Source: Phycisphaerales bacterium
Lineage (GTDB): Bacteria; Planctomycetota; Phycisphaerae; Phycisphaerales; SM1A02
DNA length: 44,639 nucleotides
Direction of reading: 5' to 3'
NCBI GenBank assembly: GCA_030748455.1
Contig: JASMLY010000017.1
Location: 1-44,639 of the forward strand
The notes beneath the pieces are model-generated. The model was not told the DNA's origin. It was given only the letters and a program-made list of their open reading frames with translations, and searched no databases. Numbering within the stretch: the stretch's first letter is position 1; each line of letters begins with the position of its first letter. A program made the position numbers and the translations under genes. This document shows, one piece after another, positions 7,189 through 16,339 of this stretch.

Positions 7189-7943
7189 ACCGAATTGATG
7201 CTATTTTTTCAACTTCCAAGAAGGCACTCATGCCCTTTATTGTCGCAGGGTATCCAACAATCGACGCAACAGAAGAATCAATCCTTGCAATGGACAGCAA
7301 CGGAGCCTCGATCATTGAGATAGGGATCCCATTCAGCGATCCAATTGCAGATGGACCAACCATTGCCGCAGCGATGCATGAGGCTGTACGCAATGGTGTC
7401 ACTCCAGCCCACGTCATCGGACTTGTCTCTCGCGTTCGCTCCAAGGTGAAGGCGGGCCTCGTTGCAATGGTCAGTGAGTCCATCGTAAAGCGAAGTGGAG
7501 GGAGTGCCTTCCTCGATCGACTCGTAGAAGCAGGTTTCGATGGCATCATCATTCCTGATATCGATGATGAGGAAGCACAAAGGACATCAGAATATTGCAA
7601 AGATTGTGGCCTTTCATTTTCCATGTTGGTTTCACCAACGACCCCTCAAAAAAGAGCTGCTTGGCTTGCCTCCCTTTCATCAGGATTTCTTTACATTCTT
7701 GCACGGGTAGGTCTCACTGGTGAGCAAGGATCACTGCCTGATATCTCAAAACGAATCGAACAGTTACAAGAGATCACAGACTTGCCACTCGCCGTTGGTT
7801 TTGGGATCTCGAACAAAGAGCACGTTCAATCTGTTCTGTCCTCAGCAGATGCCGCGATCGTTGGCTCCGCACTTGTCCGCAGAATGGGTGAATCGAACAA
7901 CCCCGCCCTTGCTGCAGGTGAGTTTGTCTCTGAATTGTCGTAA
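7185..7943 (+). CDS. trpA: Tryptophan synthase alpha chain
   Basis: TrpA cleaves indole-3-glycerol phosphate to indole and glyceraldehyde 3-phosphate and passes indole to TrpB. The 252-residue TIM barrel has the usual length. IIEIGIPFSDPIADGPTI contains the catalytic Glu (EIGIPFSD) and Asp (DPIADGP), and MPFIVAGYP is the conserved first strand. The phosphate-binding loops appear as ARVGLTGEQG and GFGISNKEHV. ARVGLTG is usually SRxGVTG, a mild change. trpB is not next to it. It overlaps the MazG-like gene by four bases. No terminator is obvious after it, and the next gene appears to have its own promoter. Confidence 0.95.
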   Translation: MNRIDAIFSTSKKALMPFIVAGYPTIDATEESILAMDSNGASIIEIGIPFSDPIADGPTIAAAMHEAVRNGVTPAHVIGLVSRVRSKVKAGLVAMVSESIVKRSGGSAFLDRLVEAGFDGIIIPDIDDEEAQRTSEYCKDCGLSFSMLVSPTTPQKRAAWLASLSSGFLYILARVGLTGEQGSLPDISKRIEQLQEITDLPLAVGFGISNKEHVQSVLSSADAAIVGSALVRRMGESNNPALAAGEFVSELS

Positions 7944-7950
7944 TCTTCAC

Positions 7951-7978
7951 TTGATAGAATCGAGATTTCTGGGATAAT
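7951..7978 (+). promoter_or_regulatory. Sigma-70-type promoter of the glutamine synthetase gene
   Basis: TTGATA (7951-7956) and GATAAT (7973-7978) are spaced 16 bp apart, 28 bp before the glnN start. An AGGAGG ribosome-binding site lies at about 7991-7996. This suggests that glnN is transcribed separately from trpA. Confidence 0.6.
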
Positions 7979-8005
7979 TCAACAAACGGCAGGAGGCCCC
8001 CATTT

Positions 8006-10156
8006 ATGGAACACCAAACTATGTGTGATGCAATGGATATGCAAACCGACTACACAGATTTCTTCGGTTGTCGAACGTTTACTGGCAACGTGATGCTTGA
8101 ATTTCTTTCAACAGAGGTTTTCGAATCTTTGCAAGAAACAATTCGAAAAGGCAAACCACTTGACCCCGCGATCGCCAACAACGTTGCCGCTGCAATGAAG
8201 GATTGGGCAATTTCCCAAGGGTGTACCCACTACACACACTGGTTTCAACCCTTGACTGGGACAACTGCGGAAAAGCACGATGCATTTTTAGAACTAGATC
8301 ACAATGGTGATGCCATAGCGAAATTCTCAGGCGAAATGCTCATTCGTGGTGAACCCGATGCTTCAAGTTTCCCTTCAGGTGGAATCCGAGACACGTGGGA
8401 AGCTCGCGGGTACACCGCTTGGGATGCGACGAGCCCTGCATTTATTTTACCCAATGAAGAGGGCGGTACCCTGTGTATCCCAACTGCGTTTGTTTCTTGG
8501 ACTGGTGAAGCACTTGACAAGAAAGCCCCCCTTCTGCGTTCGATTGACATGGTCAACAAACATGCAATGCGAATACTTAATATTTTTGGCACTGCTGCAG
8601 GGGTCAGTCGAGTGATTACAACACTTGGCTTGGAACAAGAGTATTTCCTTGTTGACGAAGAGTTTGTCGCAAATCGACCAGATCTTCTCATTTGTGGGAG
8701 AACACTCCTGGGTTCTGCGCCACCAAAAGGCCACCAACTTGATGACCATTACTTTGGGAAGATCCCTGAACGCGTTTTGGCTTTTATGGATGATGCAGAA
8801 CAACAATTATGCGAGTTGGGCGTGCCTATTAAGACCAGACACAACGAAGTAGCCCCAGGTCAATACGAAATTGCCCCAACATTTGAACATGCAAACGTCG
8901 CTGCAGATCACCAACTCTTACTTATGCAGATCTTGAGAGTGAAAGCACGAGAACACGGTTTTGCTTGCTTGATGCACGAAAAACCATTTGCGGGTGTGAA
9001 TGGTTCTGGCAAACATAACAACTGGTCAATCGCCACAGATACTGGTGTAAATTTGTTAAGTCCGGGTAAGGAACCCCAAAACAATCTTCAGTTTCTTGTC
9101 TTCCTCTGTGGTGTCATGCGAGCAGTTGATTTGCACGCAGATCTTTTAAGAGCATCAATCGCTTCAGCTGCCAATGATCATCGGCTTGGAGCAAATGAAG
9201 CACCACCTGCAATCATTTCAATGTACTTTGGAGCAATGCTCACTGATATTCTCGACCAAATAGAATCAGGAGAATCTAGAAATGCTCGAAACGGAGGGAC
9301 ATTAGATATCGGGTCAAGCACAATGCCCAAATTGGACCGGCATAGCGGAGACCGAAACCGAACGAGCCCCTTCGCATTCACTGGGAACAAGTTTGAGTTC
9401 AGGGCGGTTGGTTCAACCTCTTCAGTTGCTTGGCCAAACACAATTTTAAACACGATTATCTCAGAGTCATTTGATTACATCGCAACGAGCCTCGAAGCGA
9501 AGTTAGCTGGGAGCAACTCAGTAGAGCAACTTGAAACAGAAGTGCGTGCATTACTTCAAGATCTCGTCAAAACGCACCGCAGAGTAGTTTTTGATGGTGA
9601 CAATTATTCTCTAGCCTGGCATGAAGAAGCGAAACAACGAGGGCTTCCAAACTTGCGAACAACCGCTGATGCTTTGCCCTGTTTAACTACTGATACTACG
9701 ATTGCGTTGTTTGAACAGTACAACGTTCTCAGTAGACGTGAACTGACAGCTAGAGCAGAAGTTTGCCTTGGACAATACTGCACTCAAGTGCAAATAGAGG
9801 CACGCACCCTCGTGCAAATGCTCTCCACTCAGATCCTCCCTGCAGCGTTGCGATATCAACATGAGCTCGCGCAAGTAGTTGCAAGTTCGAAAGAAACTTC
9901 CATAGAATGCTCACGTACCGCAGGCAGGCTTCACGATGTTGCCCAACTCGTTGACTCCCTTCAAGATTCAATCGAAACTGTCTCAGAAGCTGAAAAATTT
10001 TCTTCAGAGGATTACGCAACCCATTCTAAACAGATTAGAGACACGCTCCTACCTGCGATGCTAGTTGCCAGAACTCTATCCGATCAACTTGAAACGATCG
10101 TAGCTGAGGACCTCTGGCCGCTGCCCTCCTATACGGATATGCTGTTTATTCGTTGA
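8006..10156 (+). CDS. glnN: Glutamine synthetase type III (GlnN)
   Basis: This enzyme makes glutamine from glutamate, ammonia and ATP in the cytoplasm. Its 716 residues match the long type III class (about 700-730) and not the roughly 470-residue GlnA. The type III substrate blocks are present: [12 protein letters not shown] near the start, [18 protein letters not shown], and LEQEYFLVD with its metal-binding Glu. [38 protein letters not shown] and [14 protein letters not shown] follow. It has its own promoter and a strong AGGAGG site. Type III enzymes are common in Bacteroidetes, cyanobacteria and planctomycetes and are not adenylylated at the GlnA Tyr. No other nitrogen-metabolism gene adjoins it. 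Confidence 0.95.
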   Translation: MEHQTMCDAMDMQTDYTDFFGCRTFTGNVMLEFLSTEVFESLQETIRKGKPLDPAIANNVAAAMKDWAISQGCTHYTHWFQPLTGTTAEKHDAFLELDHNGDAIAKFSGEMLIRGEPDASSFPSGGIRDTWEARGYTAWDATSPAFILPNEEGGTLCIPTAFVSWTGEALDKKAPLLRSIDMVNKHAMRILNIFGTAAGVSRVITTLGLEQEYFLVDEEFVANRPDLLICGRTLLGSAPPKGHQLDDHYFGKIPERVLAFMDDAEQQLCELGVPIKTRHNEVAPGQYEIAPTFEHANVAADHQLLLMQILRVKAREHGFACLMHEKPFAGVNGSGKHNNWSIATDTGVNLLSPGKEPQNNLQFLVFLCGVMRAVDLHADLLRASIASAANDHRLGANEAPPAIISMYFGAMLTDILDQIESGESRNARNGGTLDIGSSTMPKLDRHSGDRNRTSPFAFTGNKFEFRAVGSTSSVAWPNTILNTIISESFDYIATSLEAKLAGSNSVEQLETEVRALLQDLVKTHRRVVFDGDNYSLAWHEEAKQRGLPNLRTTADALPCLTTDTTIALFEQYNVLSRRELTARAEVCLGQYCTQVQIEARTLVQMLSTQILPAALRYQHELAQVVASSKETSIECSRTAGRLHDVAQLVDSLQDSIETVSEAEKFSSEDYATHSKQIRDTLLPAMLVARTLSDQLETIVAEDLWPLPSYTDMLFIR

Positions 10157-10230
10157 ATCTACCGCTAAGAATTGGCACGCAATCTTCCATTTTTCGCTAT
10201 CCTATGGGGCTCGAAAGAAGGTTTTGATCT

Positions 10231-11703
10231 ATGAGTACTACTGAAACACACCCGTACCAAATTACCCTTGAAGAAGCAGGCCCAGCAAGAAAACGACTAT
10301 GCATTACAGTCCCAGCAGATGTTGTCGATGGGAAACTCCAAGAATCACTCGGTACCCTCAGAAACCAAACAGTGCTGCCTGGTTTCCGAAAAGGAAAGGT
10401 TCCCGCAAGCCTTCTCGAACGTCGCTTCGGGCAATCAGTCCGTGAGGAGACGCGAAATTCACTCATCTCTGAAGCTTGGAAAGCAGCGATGGAAGAACAT
10501 GCTTTAAAGACACTTGGTGAGCCAGAACCTGTAGGTGACTCGACAGATGTCAACGTGGAAGAAGGCAAACCACTCTCTTTTACTTTAGAAGTCGAAGTGA
10601 TGCCAGAGTTTGAACTTCCGCCTTTCGATAATATTGAGTTAACACGTCCTGTCATTGATGTGACAGAAGAACACATCGATGAAGAGATTGATAGGCAAAA
10701 GACCCGAAATGGCAATCTAGAAGCTGTTGAAGGACCTGTAACTGAAGGCGACTTTTTGATTGGTCCAGCTTCTGTCGTACTCGATGATGCAGATGATGTG
10801 TTTTACAAGACTGAGGAAACTAGAATTGCTGTCCCTGCAAAAGATGGTGGAGGGCAAGTACTTGGAGTATTCCTCGAAGATCTTGGCAAGACAGTTGCTC
10901 AGGCATCTCAAGGAGATGAACTCACTTTCTCAACTATTGGTTCAGATGAGCATGAACTTGAAGAGGTCCGTGGTGCCAAAGTCGTCATCACGTTTAATAT
11001 CGTGAAAGCTGTTCGTGTTGTCCCACTTGATTCTGAAGCACTCATGCAAATGTTCGGTCTCGAATCAGAAGAGATGTTGAAAGAACAAGTTAAACTCGCC
11101 TTAGAACGTAGGCGTGATCAGGATCAAGCCACTGTGCTGCGTCAACAAGCAATCTCCTCGATTGCTGACCTCGTTGAAATGGAACTACCTGAGAAAACAT
11201 CAGCACAGCAAGCGGACCGCGATTTGCAACGACTACGCACAGATTTGCAAAGTTCAGGTCGTTATACAGAGGACGAGGTAGAAACGAAAGTAGCTGAAGC
11301 ACGCAGTGGATCAGATGAGGAGTCACGGAAACGGCTGAAAGCGTTTTTCATACTTTCAAAACTCGCAGAGCATTTCCATGTGACTGTCAGTGAAGGTGAG
11401 GTGAACACGAAAATTGCTGAGATCGCGATGCAAAACGGTGTTCGCCCAGATGAAATGCGAAACAACCTTGCAAAACAAGGACAGCTTCCTCAAATCCAAG
11501 CAGTTGTTCGAGAAGACAAAGCCGCAGACCAATTAGTTGCTGCATGTACCGTTAAAGAAATTCCTGTCGATCAGTGGCAAGCTTCTCAGGATGGTGAGAG
11601 TTCTAAGAAAAAAACGACCAAAAAGAAAACAGCTAAGAAGGCCGCCAAGAAGAAAACTACAAAGAAAAAAACTTCTAAGAAGAAAACCACGAAGAAATCA
11701 TGA
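10231..11703 (+). CDS. tig: Trigger factor with a long lysine-rich C-terminal tail
   Basis: This ribosome-bound chaperone meets nascent chains at the exit tunnel. The N-terminal ribosome-binding domain carries GFRKGKVP, the conserved loop that docks on ribosomal protein L23. Residues of about 150-260 correspond to the FKBP-type prolyl-isomerase domain but are strongly diverged, so isomerase activity is doubtful. The rest is the helical chaperone domain, with ALMQMFGLES and the Arg/Glu-rich helices to about residue 435. The last 35 or so residues are almost only Lys, Thr and Ala (for example KKKTTKKKTAKKAAKKK), a histone-H1-like tail. Such a tail could add RNA or ribosome affinity; this is inference. 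Its stop overlaps the next gene by four bases. Confidence 0.93.
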   Translation: MSTTETHPYQITLEEAGPARKRLCITVPADVVDGKLQESLGTLRNQTVLPGFRKGKVPASLLERRFGQSVREETRNSLISEAWKAAMEEHALKTLGEPEPVGDSTDVNVEEGKPLSFTLEVEVMPEFELPPFDNIELTRPVIDVTEEHIDEEIDRQKTRNGNLEAVEGPVTEGDFLIGPASVVLDDADDVFYKTEETRIAVPAKDGGGQVLGVFLEDLGKTVAQASQGDELTFSTIGSDEHELEEVRGAKVVITFNIVKAVRVVPLDSEALMQMFGLESEEMLKEQVKLALERRRDQDQATVLRQQAISSIADLVEMELPEKTSAQQADRDLQRLRTDLQSSGRYTEDEVETKVAEARSGSDEESRKRLKAFFILSKLAEHFHVTVSEGEVNTKIAEIAMQNGVRPDEMRNNLAKQGQLPQIQAVVREDKAADQLVAACTVKEIPVDQWQASQDGESSKKKTTKKKTAKKAAKKKTTKKKTSKKKTTKKS

Positions 11704-11939
11704 TTGTACTAGGCAGTGTTCTTACGGAAATTCTGCCAGCTACAATTTTACTGATCGTTCTCGTCATACTCGGTGGGATCTTCATTCTTCGAGCACGTAA
11801 AATGCTTAAGAGTTCATCTGAAACTACACTTCCCTTTACCTTAGAAGAACTGAGAAAATTGCACGCAAAGGGCGAATTGACTGATGAGGAGTTCGAACGA
11901 GCCAAGGTTTCTATGGTTGAAAAAACGAAAAATCAATGA
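11700..11939 (+). CDS. Small membrane protein with SHOCT-like C terminus
   Basis: The 79-residue protein has one N-terminal membrane helix (about residues 9-31, LPATILLIVLVILGGIFILRA) and a short cytoplasmic end. The segment PFTLEELRKLHAKGELTDEEFERAKVSM matches the SHOCT motif (short C-terminal domain), in which a helix is followed by G-x-(I/L)-(T/S)-x-E-E-(F/Y)-E-x-x-K. SHOCT is thought to mediate oligomer or partner contacts and has no enzymatic role. The gene lies between tig and clpX, the place clpP often occupies, and overlaps tig by four bases. A quality-control link is inferred only from this position. Confidence 0.75.
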   Translation: MIVLGSVLTEILPATILLIVLVILGGIFILRARKMLKSSSETTLPFTLEELRKLHAKGELTDEEFERAKVSMVEKTKNQ

Positions 11940-12075
11940 CCGATAGCCTTGAAAAGTCGGAGAAAACCATGTTTTTGGTCTAAAATGCGGTTTTCTTGAT
12001 GGCAAGAGGTGTTTTCGATGGCAGAATAAGGCAGGAACCATAGAATAAACGGATAGAGAAGTTTGAGAGTCAGTT

Positions 12076-13488
12076 ATGAGAGATACCGAAAAAAATAATC
12101 CAGAGCCAGTAGCGAACCATGAGAACCAACCCCCTTTTGGAGGTGATGGTTCATCAGGTAGCGGATCAAGTGGAGGTTCTGGTGGAAACGGTGGTGCTGG
12201 TGGGTCTGGTGGTGACGATGGCTTTGGAGGTAGAAAGGTCACAACATGTTCATTCTGTGGCAAGACTTCTAGAGAAGTTGGCCCGATGGTTGAGGGACCA
12301 AATGAAATTTATGTTTGCTCAAATTGTACAGATTTGTGCCAGAATATTTTTAAACAAGAACGCAGACGTGTTACAGCATCACAACCAACGTTTACTTCGA
12401 TTCCCTCTCCTCGGCAACTCAATGAGTATTTAGAACAATATGTCATTGGTCAAGAACGTGCAAAACGATCGCTCTCCGTTGCTGTTCATAACCATTACAA
12501 ACGCCTACTTGAAACAGACAATGCTGACCGAGAAGTTGAGTTAGATAAATCGAATGTACTCCTACTTGGCCCAACTGGCACGGGGAAAACCTTACTCGCA
12601 AAAACACTATCAAGAGTCATTAATGTACCTTTCGCGATCGGTGATGCAACGACACTCACAGAAGCAGGCTATGTTGGGGAGGATGTAGAGAACTTATTGC
12701 TCAAGCTTCTTCAAGCCGCTGATTTTGATTTAGATGCTGCGCAACGTGGAATAATCTATATTGACGAAATCGATAAAATTGGCAGAACTACACAAAATGT
12801 CTCAATCACACGTGATGTTTCTGGTGAAGGTGTGCAGCAATCACTGTTAAAGATGCTAGAAGGTGTCACCGCCAACGTGCCTCCCCAAGGTGGTCGAAAG
12901 CACCCAGAACAACAATACATTCAAATGGACACCTCGAATATCCTGTTTATCTGTGGTGGTTCATTTGACGGAATAGAAGAGATCATTGCCAAGCGATTGG
13001 GTTCGAGCAAAATTGGGTTCGGAGGTGCTGCGCAGGATTGCAAGCCAGCCCATGAACGATCGGCTGAACTTCTTGATAAGGTCACAAACGAAGATATCCT
13101 TCACTTCGGTTTGATTCCAGAATTACTCGGAAGATTGCCTATCACTACTCCCCTGATGCCCCTGACTGAAAACGCAATGGTTCGCATTTTAACTGAACCA
13201 AGAAACGCGATCGTCAAGCAATACCAACACCTGTTTTCCCTAGAAGCCGCGAGACTCGAGTTTAGCGATGATGCGTTGCATCTGATTGCAAAACGAGCCA
13301 TGGAACGTGGTACAGGGGCTCGAGCACTGCGTTCTGTCATTGACCAATTTATGATTGATGTTATGTACGATCTTCCTGATCGAGACAACCAAGACGCGGT
13401 GTATTTGATCGATGCTGCTGGCATTGAACGTGGGCTCGATCTTGATGAGATGCTTTGCAAACCAAGACCTGCGAAAGAGTCCGCGTAA
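12076..13488 (+). CDS. clpX: ATP-dependent Clp protease ATP-binding subunit ClpX
   Basis: ClpX is the hexameric AAA+ unfoldase that feeds proteins to ClpP. The zinc-binding domain has Cys58, Cys61, Cys81 and Cys84 (CSFCGK and VCSNC). The AAA module has Walker A GPTGTGKT (165-172), Walker [11 protein letters not shown], pore loop GYVGED, and the RPxTxxP-like sensor region ending in the GTGARALRS helix. [11 protein letters not shown] contains the IGF loop that docks ClpX onto ClpP, so a ClpP partner is expected elsewhere. Before the zinc finger lies an unusual run of about 30 Gly and Ser residues (23-52). The ATG at 12076 was chosen because it is the only start giving the full zinc domain. No clear promoter was found in 11940-12075. 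Confidence 0.96.
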   Translation: MRDTEKNNPEPVANHENQPPFGGDGSSGSGSSGGSGGNGGAGGSGGDDGFGGRKVTTCSFCGKTSREVGPMVEGPNEIYVCSNCTDLCQNIFKQERRRVTASQPTFTSIPSPRQLNEYLEQYVIGQERAKRSLSVAVHNHYKRLLETDNADREVELDKSNVLLLGPTGTGKTLLAKTLSRVINVPFAIGDATTLTEAGYVGEDVENLLLKLLQAADFDLDAAQRGIIYIDEIDKIGRTTQNVSITRDVSGEGVQQSLLKMLEGVTANVPPQGGRKHPEQQYIQMDTSNILFICGGSFDGIEEIIAKRLGSSKIGFGGAAQDCKPAHERSAELLDKVTNEDILHFGLIPELLGRLPITTPLMPLTENAMVRILTEPRNAIVKQYQHLFSLEAARLEFSDDALHLIAKRAMERGTGARALRSVIDQFMIDVMYDLPDRDNQDAVYLIDAAGIERGLDLDEMLCKPRPAKESA

Positions 13489-13540
13489 CGATCCACTACA
13501 AATCACCCTTTTTGCTCTAGTTTGACACCTACCCCCCCAC

Positions 13541-13662
13541 CATACGTCTGAGCTATGCTCAGAGGTATACACAGAGGTATGCTCAGAGGTATACACAGAG
13601 GTATGGTCAGAGGTATGCTCAGAGGTATACACAGAGGTATGCACAGACGTATGCTCAGAGCT
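13541..13662. repeat. Tandem array of nine 12-bp units (TATRCNCAGAGG) with a palindromic head
   Basis: From 13554 to 13661 there are exactly nine consecutive 12-bp units. They mostly alternate between TATGCTCAGAGG and TATACACAGAGG, with single changes in units 5, 8 and 9. The array is preceded by CCACCATACGTCTGAGC, whose CTGAGC pairs with GCTCAG of unit 1 to form a small hairpin. A second, inverted member of the same family lies at 20757-20836. The array sits between clpX and rpmB, outside any credible gene. One minus-strand frame translates it as SEHT/SVYT repeats, but that frame also runs through clpX. Confidence 0.9.
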
Positions 13663-13807
13663 GATTTGACTGGGGGTATACTCTATTTTGGCGTGTAAGG
13701 GGTCTGTAGGGTTGTATACAAGGTCTCTTGATTCTCAGGCGTACGTTCCAGTGCCTCCTGTATGATCCTATTTGAGGAACCAAGGGGCTCATTGAAGAAA
13801 AATATGG

Positions 13808-13813
13808 TATAAT
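13808..13813 (+). promoter_or_regulatory. Possible -10 box upstream of rpmB
   Basis: A perfect TATAAT (GGTATAATCTC) lies 43 bp before the rpmB ATG. I could not find a convincing -35 box at 16-18 bp, so only the -10 element is claimed. Confidence 0.4.
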
Positions 13814-13856
13814 CTCAAGCTTGCCTCAATTTCAGCAGAGGTATGGAGATTTCGCT

Positions 13857-14135
13857 ATGCCAAGAGTATGTCATTTCACAGGTCGCAAAACCACTACTGG
13901 TCGCAGGATTCAATACCGCGGTAAACCAAAATACCAAGGGGGTATCGGTTTAAACATCTCTGGCGTATCAAAACGTACTTTTAAGCCAAATCTCCAACGT
14001 GTACGCGCAGTTGTCGATGGGGTTCCAACCCGAATTCGCGTCTCTACCAAAGCAATCAAGCAAGGTTTAGTTGTAAAACCATTAAAAAGAAAGTTCGGCT
14101 ACACCCGCGAGCAAAAACTTGCATCAGGGTCATAA
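13857..14135 (+). CDS. rpmB: Ribosomal protein bL28
   Basis: This large-subunit protein has the typical opening PRVCHFTGRKTTTGRRI, corresponding to the family's CxxTGKxPxxGN region. It continues with KRTFKPNLQRVRAVVDG and RIRVSTKAIKQGLVV, the usual PNLQ...VRVSTxxxR core. The open frame extends upstream to a TTG at 13821. I chose the ATG at 13857 because bL28 starts with MxRxC and a GGAGA site lies about 8 bases upstream. The 92-residue product is slightly longer than the usual 60-80 residues, the extra being a basic C terminus (LKRKFGYTREQKLASGS). It stands alone, without rpmG next to it. Confidence 0.93.
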   Translation: MPRVCHFTGRKTTTGRRIQYRGKPKYQGGIGLNISGVSKRTFKPNLQRVRAVVDGVPTRIRVSTKAIKQGLVVKPLKRKFGYTREQKLASGS

Positions 14136-14212
14136 AAGCGAACTTTTTCTAGAATCTGTAAAATAAAGTACTTTTTTGCAGAAAATTACCCTTTTTTTAA
14201 GGGTAAAGTCCG

Positions 14213-14242
14213 AAAAAAACCCGTATTGAGTTGACTACGGGT
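14213..14242 (-). terminator. Rho-independent terminator on the minus strand
   Basis: On the minus strand, CCCGTA and TACGGG (plus one flanking pair) form a stem with a 10-nt loop, followed at once by seven T residues (14219-14213). No annotated minus-strand gene ends here, which is the main reason to suspect an unannotated transcript upstream of it on that strand. Confidence 0.75.
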
Positions 14243-14390
14243 CATCAAGACGTATTATTCCCATGAGCGGAATTTGGCGAACACACGCTTTTACGGAACT
14301 TAGAGGTCTCATTCACCTCAAGTCCAAACCCCACCACGTGTGATCTACCACAAATATAAAGAAACAAAGGGCTCTGTTCATTTGTTGCGC
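14213..14390 (-). ncRNA. Candidate structured small RNA ending in an intrinsic terminator
   Basis: The 344-bp gap between rpmB and dnaG is not coding, but its minus strand can form four hairpins in a row. AACAAA/TTTGTT (14386-14363) is followed by a long rod closed by CACACG/CGTGTG (14342-14282), whose inner stem pairs ACTTGAGGT with ACCTCTAAGT. Next come ATTCC/GGAAT (14273-14257) and the terminator. Length (about 175 nt) and form suit a regulatory RNA. I do not recognise the family, and it does not show the single-rod layout of 6S RNA. No clear promoter was found. A further TTACCC hairpin with loop T run lies at 14187-14206. Confidence 0.4.
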
Positions 14391-14479
14391 ACATAGTTTG
14401 GGTTTAGTACATCACGTGAAAGTGATGTCGTGGTAATCGTTGGAAAAGAGTTAGTACAAATCTTGGAATACACATCTGC

Positions 14480-16309
14480 ATGAGTGACAGAGTTGATATA
14501 GAACGCGTACGGGAGGCAACAGATCTCGTTGCGCTGATTTCAGAATTTGTCCCACTCGAGCCCAAAGGTCGAGAGTGGCTCGGTTTATGCCCATTTCATG
14601 AAGATACGAAGCCTTCCTTTACTGTTGTGACGCACAAACAAAATGCATTCTACAAATGTCACGCATGTGGTGAATCCGGAGATTGTTTTAAGTTTATCCA
14701 AGAGTACCTCAAAAAAGATTTTGGAGAGGCACTGCGGTATCTCGCAGAAAAATTTGGTGTCGAGCTTTCTAACAGATTAGAGCAATCGAAATCATCAGAG
14801 TCCAAAACCAAACTCAGAGCAGCAATGAAATGGGCAACGGACCTTTACACTGCGGAATTCAATGCGTTGCCTGACAAGAGCGACGCGAAGCAATCTATTG
14901 CACAAAGAGGATTTGACCAGCAATCGCTCCAGAATTTTTCAATCGGTGTTGCTCCAGAAGGTTGGACTTTTCTCAGTGATCGTGTTCGGCAGGATTCAAA
15001 CCGCGTATCGACCTGTCTTGCTGCTGGGCTTGTGCGGCAGAAGGAAGCTTCTGGACGTGTGTACGATGCTTTTCGTAACCGACTGATGTTTCCGATCTGC
15101 GATGAGTCAGGGGAACCAATAGCTTTTGGCGCGAGACGATTGAATGAGAATGATGAACCAAAGTACATCAACAGTCAGGAAACAACACTCTTTCAAAAAT
15201 CCAAAACGCTCTATGGAATACATCTTGCAAGCCGTGCAATTAGGGAACGTAATTGCGCTGTCATCGTTGAAGGATATACCGATGTTATAGCATGCCATCA
15301 AGCAGGCCTACGGCACGTCGTCGCTACCTTAGGTACTTCGCTTACGAAGGATCACGCAACCCTTCTCGCTCGTATTTGCGATCAAGTGATTCTTGTGTTT
15401 GACGGTGATGAAGCAGGTAAGAGAGCAGCTGACCGAGCAATTGAAGTCTTCATCTCACGACCAATAGATGTGCGAATTTGCGTCCTTCCTTTAGGTCAAG
15501 ACCCAGCAGATCTTGCCTCGTCTGGAGATTTGTTAGAGCAATACCTCGATAGCGCGATAGACATTCTTTCCTACAAATTGCAAAGTCTAGAGGATCAACT
15601 GCAAGCTACGACTACACTTTCTGGGAAACAAAAACTAATCGAACAAACTCTCGAAAATTTAGCTCGGCTCGGACTCTCTAGAGTAGAGGGAGTACGTAGA
15701 TCGCTTATTCTCAAGACTATAAGTTCTATGCTCGGGGTCACGATACAACAGGTTGAGACTATTTTGAATTCCTTTGAAGCGCCTCGTGTGACAGAACCAA
15801 GCACGACATACGACCAAGGAGTTGAGGTTGTGACCTCAGATACGGCTGATAAAAGCCGGCTATTAGCAGAACGTGAATTTTTATCTGTTTGCCTCTACGA
15901 TCCAACAGAGTCATCTGCTGTATTGCGAGAACAGCACGAAGATCATCCCTCTCAATCTGATTTTACCGATCAGGTAAACGCAACGATCGCAACAACTATA
16001 TTGCCTCATCTTCTTGCAGGGACACCTCGTTCGATGCAAGAAATTTTGCACGACCTTGATGAACCCTCAAGGATGCTTGCTTCAAATCTCTACTTTGATG
16101 GGCAGCGGCTCTGTGAGGAGTTAGGAAGCGTGCTGCTTGCAATCGACACAACACTCTATGCGTTTAAAGAAAAACTTAAGAATCAAACTATTACGAAGCA
16201 AGTACACCAAGTAAAACAGGTTGCAGATCCAGCTCAACGTGCTCAAGCTGCACAGGAGGCGTTAGAAAACATGCGACAACAAAAATCTACTAGTACTACT
16301 TCCCAATAA
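14480..16309 (+). CDS. dnaG: DNA primase DnaG
   Basis: DnaG makes the RNA primers for lagging-strand synthesis. The zinc domain has Cys37, His40, Cys60 and Cys63 (CPFHEDTKPSF and YKCHACGESGD). The TOPRIM catalytic core shows the Glu motif VEGYTDVIA near residue 263 and the DxD motif VFDGDEAGKRAADRA near residue 306. The C-terminal part (about 430-609) is less conserved, as usual for the DnaB helicase-interaction domain. Length (609) is normal. rpoD follows after 30 bp in the same direction, the arrangement of the rpsU-dnaG-rpoD macromolecular-synthesis operon, here without rpsU directly upstream. A 7-bp-stem hairpin (ACATCAC/GTGATGT, about 14409-14428) precedes the start. Confidence 0.96.
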   Translation: MSDRVDIERVREATDLVALISEFVPLEPKGREWLGLCPFHEDTKPSFTVVTHKQNAFYKCHACGESGDCFKFIQEYLKKDFGEALRYLAEKFGVELSNRLEQSKSSESKTKLRAAMKWATDLYTAEFNALPDKSDAKQSIAQRGFDQQSLQNFSIGVAPEGWTFLSDRVRQDSNRVSTCLAAGLVRQKEASGRVYDAFRNRLMFPICDESGEPIAFGARRLNENDEPKYINSQETTLFQKSKTLYGIHLASRAIRERNCAVIVEGYTDVIACHQAGLRHVVATLGTSLTKDHATLLARICDQVILVFDGDEAGKRAADRAIEVFISRPIDVRICVLPLGQDPADLASSGDLLEQYLDSAIDILSYKLQSLEDQLQATTTLSGKQKLIEQTLENLARLGLSRVEGVRRSLILKTISSMLGVTIQQVETILNSFEAPRVTEPSTTYDQGVEVVTSDTADKSRLLAEREFLSVCLYDPTESSAVLREQHEDHPSQSDFTDQVNATIATTILPHLLAGTPRSMQEILHDLDEPSRMLASNLYFDGQRLCEELGSVLLAIDTTLYAFKEKLKNQTITKQVHQVKQVADPAQRAQAAQEALENMRQQKSTSTTSQ

Positions 16310-16339
16310 ACTATGTAACTTTCTACAGGAGACCAGACC

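Noticed and set aside
10172..10187. TGGCACG sequence before tig resembling a sigma-54 -24 box
   Set aside because: The required GC at the -12 position is missing (it reads TC) and no enhancer-binding protein gene is nearby.
13240..13644. Minus-strand frame encoding SEHT/SVYT tetrapeptide repeats
   Set aside because: The repeats are only the 12-bp DNA array read in one frame, and the rest lies antisense to clpX.
13541..13662. CRISPR-like interpretation of the 12-bp array
   Set aside because: Units are contiguous, with no spacers, far shorter than CRISPR repeats, and no cas gene is in the window.
14136..14479. RNase P RNA or 6S RNA in the rpmB-dnaG gap
   Set aside because: GGTAAAGTCCG only partly resembles the RNase P core, the second universal core is absent and the gap is too short. 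The hairpin series does not form the single long rod of 6S RNA.
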